Source: Streptomyces sp. NBC_01283 (GTDB lineage: Bacteria > Actinomycetota > Actinomycetes > Streptomycetales > Streptomycetaceae). Taken from it: a stretch of DNA of 64,000 nt. Within the stretch, counting starts at the first letter, position 1, and each line of letters begins with the position of its first letter. Of this stretch, positions 9,483 to 17,569 are shown in pieces. The stretch is taken from contig NZ_CP108430.1 in the NCBI RefSeq assembly GCF_041435335.1, forward strand, positions 8,714,001 through 8,778,000. Direction: 5' to 3'. Below the pieces are notes generated by a model, which saw nothing but the letters and a program-made list of their open reading frames with translations, was not told the origin of the DNA and ran no database searches. A program made the position numbers and the translations under genes.

Positions 9483-12400
9483 ACCTCAGCGAAGAGCCTG
9501 AAGACCAGGAGCACGTTCACCTTCAGGGACAGGCCTTTGATCAAGCTCGGATTTTTCAGGCCCGCAACGACCTGTTCGTCGCGGAGCGTGACCTGCACCT
9601 TCACTACGTCTCCGGTGTCCGCAAGGTGCGCCGTGCAGAGGCTGAGGCCGAATCCCAGGAGTGCCCGTATCCCGGTTTGGCCGAATTTAGTACCGAACAG
9701 TCCCGGTGGTTCTTCGGGCGTGATGAGCTAGTTGCTGACCTGATGGTCGGCTTGAGCGCCCGGTTGCGGGACGGTGGTCCACTGGCGCTGGTAGCCCCGT
9801 CAGGTACAGGTAAGTCTTCTCTCCTCAGGGCGGGCTTGCTGCCCGCGGTTAGACGAGGCGCCCTGGGCCCTTCAGGATCGTCCCAGTGGCCATGCCTACT
9901 GCTTACCCCGACGACCAACCCACTGAAGGCGTTGGCCACACAGCTTGCGCAGGCTATCGGTGTCGGAGCCGAACGTGCAGCTGAGGCGCTCTCAGCTGAG
10001 CCGAGTGCATGGGGCGCACTAGCGCGCGAGGCTTTACGTGAGCGAGCGAGCGACATCGACGCAACGGAGCAACGCCTCCTTGTGATTGTCGATCAGTTCG
10101 AGGAGCTGTTCACCCACTGCGCGAACGAGCAAGATAGGTGCAGATTTATACGCTCACTCTCAGCACTGGCTGCACCAACTGCAGACGGTGAAGCGCCAGT
10201 CGCGCTGGTTGTGTACGGGCTGAGGTCAGACTTCTATACCCAGTGCGTCAAGTATCCCGAGCTGCGGGCGTCCCTACAGAGTGACCAGTTCCTCATCGGG
10301 CCCCTGTCGGAAGGCGGACTACGGGAGGCAGTCGAGCTCCCAGCCCAGGACGTGGGTCTGGAAGTCGAACCAGGGCTTATAGAGCTCCTGCTGCGCGACC
10401 TAGGCGCTCCTGCGCAGCGCAGCTGGTCCGAAGACTCTGCAGGCTCAGGAAGGTACGAAGCCGGACGACTCCCGCTCCTAGCACACGCGCTTCGGGCCAC
10501 TTGGCAGCAGAAGCACGGCAACGTCCTCACCGTGGAGGGCTACAAGGCAACGGGTGGCATCGATCATGCCATTACTGCCTCTGCCGAGAGATGCTTCAAC
10601 AAACTGGACTCTTCTGGGAAGCGCGCAGCACAAGAAATCTTCTTGCGTCTAGTCAAGATCGGTGACGGTGTCGCCGATACGAGGCGGCGAGTCTCCCATC
10701 CCGACCTGTTAAAAGCGAATGAGGATCCGGCTACGGCTGCGGCCGTTATCAAAACGTTTACCGAAGGTCGGCTATTAGTTCAGGGGCAGCATTCCGTTGA
10801 GATCACCCACGAAGCCCTCCTGCGCACCTGGCCCCGCCTATGTCAGTGGATCGACAATGATCGTGCTGGAAATATCATCCGGCAGAGGCTTGAGGAGGTC
10901 GCCGCCGAATGGGTCCTGAACAATGGTGAATCGAGCACGCTATACCGAGGTAGCAGGCTGGAGGAAGTTCGTCCCTGGACCGTTTCTCCCCAGAGGGACC
11001 GTCTCAGTACCGATGCGTCCATATTTCTAACCGCCTCACTTCAGCATCAGAAACGTGGTGTGCGGCTGCGGCGCACCGCAATAGCAGCTCTCTCTGCTCT
11101 GGCCCTGATCGCTTCAGTTACTGCCGTCGTTGCCGTACAGCAGCGCACCACAGCGCAGAGGCAACGCGACACTGCAATGTCTCAGCAAATCACGGTGGAA
11201 GCCAACAGGCTCCGCCCATTCCATACTTCTCTTGCATCACTACTTGATATAGGCGCATACCGGAAGCATCGCGATGAGAACCTCCGTACGCAACTCATCA
11301 CTGACGCGAACGCCCCCCTGTCAGCACCACTGAAAGGTCATACTGAAGGTGTCCTGTCGGTTGCCTTCAGCCCAAAGGAACCCATCCTTGCCAGCTCCTC
11401 ATTCGACAAAACAGTGCGATTGTGGAGCACCGCCGACCCGCACCATGCTAAGCCACTTAGCTCTCCCTTGACCGGCCACACAGACATTATTAAGTCAGTA
11501 TCTTTCAGCGCTGACGGCCAGACCCTCGCCTCTGTCGGGAGCAACCAGATACGATTGTGGAACCTGGCTGATCCAATTCACCCTAAAGCACTGGCTCAAA
11601 TTGTAGGCGAACAGACCGGTTATCCGAATACGGTGGCATTCAGTCCTGACGGGCACACCTTAGCCACCGGCGGTGCCGATGAAACAGTCAGGCTATGGAG
11701 CCTGGACAATCCTTCCCGTCCCAAAAAGCTCTCCTCACCCTTGACCGGGCACACCGACGCGATCAATTCTGTGGCGTTCAGCCCGGGCGGGCGCACCCTC
11801 GCCAGCGCAAGCATCGACAAGACAGTGAGGCTGTGGGACTTGACCGAACCGACCAGCCCCAAACAGCTCGCTTCGCCCTTGACCAACACGGAATCTGTCA
11901 ATTCTGTGGCGTTCAGCCCAGTCGGCAGCTTCCTCGCCAGCGCCGGAGACGACAAGTTGGTGAGACTCTGGGACTTGAGTGACCTCTCCCATCCCAAACA
12001 ACTCGCTCCGGCCTTAACCGGACACACCAATCCGGTAGACACGGTGGCGTTCAGCCGGGACGGAAGTGTCCTCGCCAGCTCCGGGGCAGACCAGACAATG
12101 CGACTGTGGAACATGGTCAATCCCAAGCATCCAGAGGCCTTGGGGCAGCCGGTCATTGGTCACACAGCTAAGGTCGGGGCCCTGGCGTTCAGCCCAGACG
12201 GGCGCACTCTCGCCAGCGGCGCCGGCCTCAACCGAGACGTACTCCTGTGGACCTTGCCCAGCACTGTTCTGGCCGACCATGCCGGCGACGTCTTGTCCGT
12301 CGCGTTTAGCCCCGACGGGCGCACTCTTGCCAGTGCAGGGATGGACCAGGTAGTGCGCCTTCAAAGTCTTGCCGACCACCCAGAATCAGCAAGACAAATA

Positions 12401-13327
12401 TACGCCGCCCACCCGCAAGGTATCGGAAGGGTGAAATACAGCCCCGACGGCCGCACACTCGCGAGCATCGGCAACGACGCCTCAGTCCAATTATGGAACA
12501 TCACTGACCCAGATCGTCCGACCAAGGCTGGCCCGCTCCTGACACGACATGCCAAAGGGCTTAAGGCAATCGCGCTAAGTAGGGACCTGCGGGTACTGGC
12601 AGGTGCCACAAAGGATGGATCGGTTCATCTGTGGAGCCTTGCCGACCCAGCCCATCCTCAGATGCTCGGTCAATCCGGAGCCGCCGCTGCGCCACCGCCG
12701 GGTCGCGCCTCCGTTGTCTTGCGCAAGGTAGTTTGGGGCCTGAGGTTCAGCCCCGACGGGCGGATGCTAGTGGGCATCGGTCCCGACCGGGCTATGCGGC
12801 TTTGGAATACGGCCGATCCAGCCCACCCTAAGCAGCTGGGTAAACCAATAAACCATTCCAACGGTGTGGAAACGGTGGAATTCAGCCCGGATGGGCGCAC
12901 TCTTGCTAGCGTCGAAGCTACCGGCAAGCTGCGACTGTGGGACGTGCGCGACCCGGCGCACTTGAAAGTGTTGAAACAAACGCATTCTTTCCATAGTGTG
13001 CATTCAGTAGCCTTCAGCCCTGACGGGCACACCCTCGCCAGCGCAGGGATCGATAGAACCGTACGGCTTTGGGATTTGATGGGTCGCAATAGCCCAGTAC
13101 AAGTCGGCCGCGCTCTACTCGGACACACAGATAGCGTATTCTCAGTGGCTTTTAGTCCGGACGGGCATACCCTTGCCAGTGCCGGGTTCGATAAGACAGT
13201 GCGCCTGTGGGGACTGGACGCTGAAAATGCCGTAGAGCACATTTGTCAAAATACGGAAGAATCACTCAATGCTGATATATGGAAGCAATATATCTCGGAA
13301 ATTCCTTTTAAGGATCCCTGCTCCTGA
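9479..13327 (+). CDS. nSTAND1 NTPase with transmembrane helix and 14 WD40 repeats
   Basis: 1282-aa STAND-class sensor ATPase. Near residue 20 is a motif resembling the upstream protein's C-terminus. Next comes the nSTAND1 entry CPYPGLAEF...WFFGRDEL, Walker A APSGTGKSS (about 107-115) and Walker B LLVIVDQFEELF (about 200). A single membrane helix lies near residues 530-555. From about residue 619 there are 14 WD40 repeats ending in patterns such as KTVRLWDL, enough for two seven-bladed propellers. The GTG start overlaps the previous stop. Such proteins are thought to recognise a ligand through the propeller and trigger an effector. A phage-defence role is inferred. Confidence 0.88.
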   Translation: MNLSEEPEDQEHVHLQGQAFDQARIFQARNDLFVAERDLHLHYVSGVRKVRRAEAEAESQECPYPGLAEFSTEQSRWFFGRDELVADLMVGLSARLRDGGPLALVAPSGTGKSSLLRAGLLPAVRRGALGPSGSSQWPCLLLTPTTNPLKALATQLAQAIGVGAERAAEALSAEPSAWGALAREALRERASDIDATEQRLLVIVDQFEELFTHCANEQDRCRFIRSLSALAAPTADGEAPVALVVYGLRSDFYTQCVKYPELRASLQSDQFLIGPLSEGGLREAVELPAQDVGLEVEPGLIELLLRDLGAPAQRSWSEDSAGSGRYEAGRLPLLAHALRATWQQKHGNVLTVEGYKATGGIDHAITASAERCFNKLDSSGKRAAQEIFLRLVKIGDGVADTRRRVSHPDLLKANEDPATAAAVIKTFTEGRLLVQGQHSVEITHEALLRTWPRLCQWIDNDRAGNIIRQRLEEVAAEWVLNNGESSTLYRGSRLEEVRPWTVSPQRDRLSTDASIFLTASLQHQKRGVRLRRTAIAALSALALIASVTAVVAVQQRTTAQRQRDTAMSQQITVEANRLRPFHTSLASLLDIGAYRKHRDENLRTQLITDANAPLSAPLKGHTEGVLSVAFSPKEPILASSSFDKTVRLWSTADPHHAKPLSSPLTGHTDIIKSVSFSADGQTLASVGSNQIRLWNLADPIHPKALAQIVGEQTGYPNTVAFSPDGHTLATGGADETVRLWSLDNPSRPKKLSSPLTGHTDAINSVAFSPGGRTLASASIDKTVRLWDLTEPTSPKQLASPLTNTESVNSVAFSPVGSFLASAGDDKLVRLWDLSDLSHPKQLAPALTGHTNPVDTVAFSRDGSVLASSGADQTMRLWNMVNPKHPEALGQPVIGHTAKVGALAFSPDGRTLASGAGLNRDVLLWTLPSTVLADHAGDVLSVAFSPDGRTLASAGMDQVVRLQSLADHPESARQIYAAHPQGIGRVKYSPDGRTLASIGNDASVQLWNITDPDRPTKAGPLLTRHAKGLKAIALSRDLRVLAGATKDGSVHLWSLADPAHPQMLGQSGAAAAPPPGRASVVLRKVVWGLRFSPDGRMLVGIGPDRAMRLWNTADPAHPKQLGKPINHSNGVETVEFSPDGRTLASVEATGKLRLWDVRDPAHLKVLKQTHSFHSVHSVAFSPDGHTLASAGIDRTVRLWDLMGRNSPVQVGRALLGHTDSVFSVAFSPDGHTLASAGFDKTVRLWGLDAENAVEHICQNTEESLNADIWKQYISEIPFKDPCS

Positions 13328-13344
13328 TCTTGTGCGCTCTCAAT

Positions 13345-13812
13345 AACATTCACCTGCCCGGCCGCGTCCGGCGCCGATAGGCCGGCCGACTTCCATACGT
13401 GCTCGCGCACTTCGGCTCGGGCCGAGGCGAGGGTGTCGATGAGGCTGGAGCCCGTCGGGCCTGAGGCCACCGGCCCGAACATGGCCGACTCGGCCCGCAG
13501 CATGCCTACGTCGGCCAGGCAGTCCCCGCCGAGCACGACCGCGAGGGCCACGCCCATCAGGACCTTGCCCGGATCGTGCACCGTCCGCGGCCTACACACG
13601 CGCCAGCACAGCCCATATCGCCTGATCCAGCCCGGTCTTGCGGACGGCTTCGACCAGCAGCACGCCACCAGCCTTCGGGCACCACTCCGCGACCGCCACC
13701 TTCGACGCGGGCACGCAGGTAGGACCCGAAACGCTTGTTCACCTGAGGAGTGCTTCTTGCCACGCGATGACCTGGACCCTAGACAAGTCCCATCGTTGCA
13801 GGTCAGGAGCAC
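13345..13812 (-). pseudogene. Remnant of a second IS1380-family transposase (N-terminal part)
   Basis: Clearly related to the N-terminus of the copy at 7439-8870: VHDPGKVLMGVALAVVLGGD, DVGMLRAESAMFGPVASGP, and it stops at AGQVNV where the catalytic core should begin. It has at least two frameshifts relative to the other copy and lacks about 12 residues in the middle. The missing 3' part ends right at the stop of the nSTAND-WD40 gene. Both copies point the same way and flank that module. Confidence 0.85.
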
Positions 13813-13864
13813 TCCTTTCGTTTCTGATCACCCATCGGACACGCCGCCACGTGAAAGCATGATG

Positions 13865-14860
13865 CTAACAGGGTTGCCGATCTTCGGTCGCGCTAACCGG
13901 TGCTGGTGTCGATTCGTTGTCGAGAAGAGCAATGAGATGCCGGGCTTCACTGTGGAAGGCGGCTCCCGTCGGAGCGATGGACATCGGGTTGGTTTGTGCG
14001 ATCAGGGGGGCGCCAAGGGCGGCTTCGATACCACGGAGTTGCCTGCGGAGAGTGGTCGGGGCGATGCCGAGTGAATTTGCCGCAGCAGATACGCTGACGT
14101 GCCCAGAGATATGCAGAACATTGCGTAACCGTTTTAGACAGTTTCGTGTTTTGCTCAGGCCGTGCATTCGGAATGCAATGTTGAACTCGGCGAGAGCCCG
14201 ACGCACAGTGGTTCCGCTGCACCCTGCCAGCCGTGCGACCTTGTCGGAGGGGAGGCCCTGCTCCAGGTAGTGCCGTTGCAGTTCATCAAAGGAGAGAAAA
14301 CCTTGGCGAGGGATGTTACGTCCCGGGGCAGGGGAACGCGACAAAGAGTACATCGGAGTACTGGCTTCTATCGATTCGATGTGCAGCCTAATATGATCCT
14401 CGCTGATGTTCAGCGTCTCCCCGACCTGTGACAATGAACGGCCTGGGACTAGCAATTTGATGAGCTTTGCAGTGTTGATTGCGTCTGGACTCACTCCAGG
14501 CGAGTCGACATTGTCCAGCCACGTCAACGGCGGCTGCCAGAGCACGGGTTCGTCGATGTCGTGGGCTCGAAGATTCGACGCTGCCTGATGAAAAAGAAAC
14601 TCACGGAACTCGCTGGAGAACTGCTGTGCGAGGTCAGAATTCCAGGCCGGAATGCGAGATAGTGTGCCCGGGTCGGCTCCGAGAAGAAGTTTCAATAGGC
14701 GCCACCGAAGTCGCTTTGTGTGCACTGGCCCGCTGCGCAGACCGCGGCTTCGACAGTATTTCTGATGAGCATCGAGGTCAAATCTTAGAGTGGCTTCGGA
14801 GAAGGTGATCCGCCGCCGGTGGTAGTTGATGGGAGTCGGAGCGGTGTCCAGGGCTCGAGC
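13865..14860 (-). pseudogene. 3' part of the Tn7-like accessory gene, cut off by an amber codon
   Basis: The frame is open from directly after the TAG at 14861-14863 to 13865. A GTG at 14725 could start a 286-aa product. Before it, the frame reads PTPINYHRRRI and QKYCRSRGLRSG, which looks like normal coding. Residues such as DEPVLWQPPLTWLDNVDSPG resemble the long helical TniQ-like proteins beside actinobacterial tnsAB. The C-terminus contains a LysR-like helix-turn-helix (VSAAANSLGIAPTTLRRQLR). The best reading is one gene interrupted by a nonsense mutation. The TniQ relation is by memory of the family and is moderate. Confidence 0.6.
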
Positions 14861-16531
14861 CTACAAAACAAGGAAGGCGGCGAGTTCATTGGGGCGTTGC
14901 TTGTCGAGTGAGGTGTCAAGTGCTTCCCTGTTATCGTATGCGCGTGGGTTGCCCAACAGTTGAGCGGCTTGGTGATATTCGCAGAATGTTCCGGGGATCA
15001 AGAGCAGGGTTGCGCATGCCCGTCGGAGCCCCGCGAGCCGGACAACGGGTTTGGGAAGTCGGGGTAGCAGCCGCATAGTCCAGGCTGGCCAGAGCATCGC
15101 CGGCAGCCTGGCTGCTCGACGCTGTACGTCTTGGTCGGTAAGTGTTGGCCAGGCTGGTGTCGCTGTGGCGGCGCCGTATCGTAGACGTGCGATCCAGGTC
15201 AGTTCCCTGGCCACCACAGCTAGGGCGCGCGAGGTCACCCCAGGTCCCGCGGGAGCCCAGTTGGCGAGCCAGGGGGTGGGATGTGCACTGCGGCGCCGCA
15301 GGCGGTCAGTGCTCATCAGCCAGGAAAGGACAGCATCGCTGTCATCTCGTTCTCGGTGCAGCGCGATGTTGGCGATGGCGGTGCCGATGGCTGCGTTGTG
15401 AGCGTCGCTGCCGCCGTGGTGGTACTGCGCGTCCGGCAAGCCGCCTCCGCATTCTTCGAGCACGGTGTGCACCACATCTGGAGCCGAGCTCAGCGTGCTG
15501 CGCAGACTGAGGAGGGCAGCGTGGGCAAGCATCGCCAGTTCACGGCCGCGCTGCGCGGCCACCTCGCGGGGGGCTTCGATCCGTAGAACCTCTGCGTTGA
15601 ACTCCTCCTGGGCCTTCTTCACCGGGGAACCAGGGGGAAGGAACGGCAGCGGCTCGCTCCCGTCCTCCGGGACGTCTCGTGGCCGGACCGTCTCGAACAG
15701 CACTCCGGCCACGTCCACCGACTGGGTCGACACCGGCGTCAGACGGAGCCCGGTGATGCACCGGCTGTAAAGATCCATCGCGACAGTGAGCTCGCATCTC
15801 ACCCACCGGCAGGTCACTGGTTCCATGGCGAAGACGTCCAAGCAGTTGGTGTCCAACACCACATACTCACCCGGCCGTGTTGCCCGCAGCCGACCGTAGG
15901 TTCCCTTCGTAGCATCAGCGATCGACCGTTTGCCCTTCGTGCTGCCTTCGAAGGCGTTCGTTCCCTTGGCCAGCGCCCCAAGCAGTTCGTAACCCGTGGT
16001 GCGGGCCGGCACTGGCACCGTGCCCTTCCCGTGCTCCTTGGTCAGACGCTCCTCGATCTCTATCAAGATCAGATTCCGCACCGGCCGGGAAGCCCGCTTA
16101 TGCTCCGCCAACACCGCGCGAGCCATGTCTAACCAGCGATGATCTGCCCGGTTCAACACACTCGGCTTCGGGCGCTCATGGACCAGTCCGGCAGGCCCCG
16201 AGTTCCTCACCTGTCTGGCCCAGTTTCGGATCGTGCTCTCGGCAACCCCGAGCTCCGCGGCCTTGGCCGCATATCGGTGCATCCATCCAGCTCCGGGCCC
16301 GTAGTCGGGCCGCGGCTCGCCTGGAAGGGCCAGTACCTCGTCGCCGAGCTGGTAGCCGGTCAGGACCTCCTGAACATGACGGAATCGTCTCGTCAGTTCA
16401 TCATCCCGATCATCGTCGAGGCCGCTCAACACAGCAGCTGGCGACTCCTCATCCGGCGGCGCCGGGACCAGGATCTCGGTGGTGGGATGCGCCAGCAGCA
16501 CGGAGACGTCGACCTGCCGCCATTTCGCCAT
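14861..16531 (-). pseudogene. tnsB-like transposase fused in frame to the accessory protein
   Basis: 556 aa. Residues 1-300 are TnsB-like: a helix-turn-helix region (AAELGVAESTIRNWARQVRN) and the start of the rve/DDE core with its first Asp (YVVLDTNCLDVF, about 225). After PPGSPVKK (about residue 306, near 15613) the sequence changes to helical DNA-binding-type protein with no second Asp or Glu of a DDE site. An in-frame deletion joining tnsB to the downstream gene, with loss of tnsC, explains this. Coding-like sequence (FDGEQFTVAEIEGRRILLQ) continues upstream of the ATG to about 16620 without a normal start. Catalysis is very unlikely. Confidence 0.65.
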
Positions 16532-16650
16532 ACCGACAACCGAGGCTGTCGGCTGAAGGAGAATCCGCCGTCCCTCGATTTCAGCAACCGTGAACTGTTC
16601 CCCGTCGAAACTGATCGGTAGCCCTGGCCGCAGGGACGCTGTTCAGGCGC

Positions 16651-17403
16651 TCACGAGCACCTCCGCAGCACGGACTCGCCAGACAACGGACGCGAGAGGT
16701 CTGTCGTGAGTCGACCGGACCACAGCAGCGCCAACAGCGGCGGCCGTGCTTCCTCAGGTGGCCGGCCACCTGCCAACCGACGCTCCGCCAGGCCCAGTTC
16801 CTCGCCGTCCACGAGCTGTTCCCACGCTCGCTCCACCTCGGCATCCGGCACCACACCGCGGCGGCGATAGCCAGCCAGGAACCGCACGTTCTCCAGCAGC
16901 ACCCGATCCGCCTCGGACCAGATTTCGTACTCCCAGCCGTGCTGTCGGATAAGCTCGCCCGGCCATGCCAGGGCTTCCGCGATCTTCGGATCCTGCAGTC
17001 GAGCTGATGGTTTGACGTTCACCACCTGGGCTGCCCCCGACTGCATGACCAGCAGAAAGTCCGGAACATGGTGCCGTACTCCGTCACCGACGCGAGCCGT
17101 CAGTCGGCACGGCTGAGCGAAGATTCCCTGCACCACGGGGTCAAAGTCCGCCAGCAACAGCCGGGCGAGCTCTAGGCGGCTCTCGTAGACTACTTGTCCG
17201 CCCGTCGTCGCGGACGAATACTTCCCTGAGTAGTGGGTCATTCCCCGCACCGACCGAACATCCCGCCACGGCACCGACTCTGCGAAGTCCGCCAACCGCA
17301 GCTTCTGGAGCGGCACTTCACGCACCTGGGCGTCTTCGTACCGGATCGACGCCGTAGGAACCTTGCCTGTACGACGGGTGCCGCCCGCACTCCGTACTGC
17401 CAT
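16651..17403 (-). CDS. tnsA: TnsA-like transposase endonuclease subunit
   Basis: 250 aa. It resembles the TnsA endonuclease that cuts the 5' strands in Tn7-type transposition, with TnsB cutting the 3' strands. The PD-(D/E)xK-type residues are visible: Glu in VYESRLELARLL, Asp in HHVPDFLLV and Lys in QVVNVKPSA. ATG at 17403 is chosen because TnsA-like similarity starts there. In-frame starts upstream (to 17493) cannot be excluded. The start codon sits in the loop of a very long hairpin. It is the only intact transposition gene in the element. Confidence 0.8.
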   Translation of the reverse strand: MAVRSAGGTRRTGKVPTASIRYEDAQVREVPLQKLRLADFAESVPWRDVRSVRGMTHYSGKYSSATTGGQVVYESRLELARLLLADFDPVVQGIFAQPCRLTARVGDGVRHHVPDFLLVMQSGAAQVVNVKPSARLQDPKIAEALAWPGELIRQHGWEYEIWSEADRVLLENVRFLAGYRRRGVVPDAEVERAWEQLVDGEELGLAERRLAGGRPPEEARPPLLALLWSGRLTTDLSRPLSGESVLRRCS

Positions 17404-17432
17404 GCTGAGACAGTACGGAGCGCGGGCGGCAC
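17378..17432 (-). promoter_or_regulatory. Long inverted repeat with the tnsA start codon in its loop
   Basis: Arms 17378-17399 and 17411-17432 match at 21 of 22 positions around an 11-nt loop. On the minus strand the loop reads tctcagcATGg, so the mRNA would present the start codon at the tip of a 22-bp stem. This could restrain TnsA translation. Confidence 0.7.
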
Positions 17433-17538
17433 GCATGCAGAGAAGTCCGGAAGCGGCCCGATACAGACCACTACTGAACGTAGCAAGTGTCAACTGAATC
17501 GCGGATTTGCTAATCCACTGCTACCGAACTGCCTTCAC

Positions 17539-17563
17539 TGCTAACGATCACGCGGATCCTAGA
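17539..17563 (-). repeat. Right terminal inverted repeat of the Tn7-like element
   Basis: 25 bp, the inverted partner of 7136-7160 (23/25). Just inside it lie two partial copies of its inner motif, ttgctaatcc near 17512 and ctgctaccga near 17519. These may be TnsB binding sites. Confidence 0.9.
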
Positions 17564-17568
17564 CCGAG
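17564..17568. repeat. Right target-site duplication ccgag
   Basis: Direct repeat of 7131-7135. It ends one base before the stop codon of gap, so insertion was immediately 3' of that gene and left it intact. Confidence 0.85.
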
Positions 17569-17569
17569 G

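Larger units (their letters stand above)
7136..17563. mobile_element. Decayed Tn7-like (TnsA/TnsB) element carrying an nSTAND-WD40 module
   Basis: A 10,428-bp element with matching terminal inverted repeats and a 5-bp target duplication. It lies between the terminator of the PucR-type gene and the 3' end of gap. The right side holds tnsA, a truncated tnsB and an accessory gene; the left side holds the cargo. No AAA regulator (TnsC/TniB) is present, so the element is probably no longer autonomous. The cargo is visibly AT-richer than the chromosome around it, in keeping with transfer. Two IS1380-type pieces lie inside the element. Boundaries are seen directly; immobility is inferred. Confidence 0.88.

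Noticed and set aside
11334..13250. CRISPR-like repeat array
   Set aside because: The regular spacing is due to coding WD40 repeats of about 43 codons, with diverged DNA and an open frame.
9066..13327. Phage or prophage origin of the WD40 module
   Set aside because: No structural, lysis or packaging genes; the surrounding genes are TnsA/TnsB-like.
13246..13812. An intact 188-aa protein
   Set aside because: It is an IS1380 N-terminal remnant with frame changes, and its last 30 codons run antisense into the WD40 gene.
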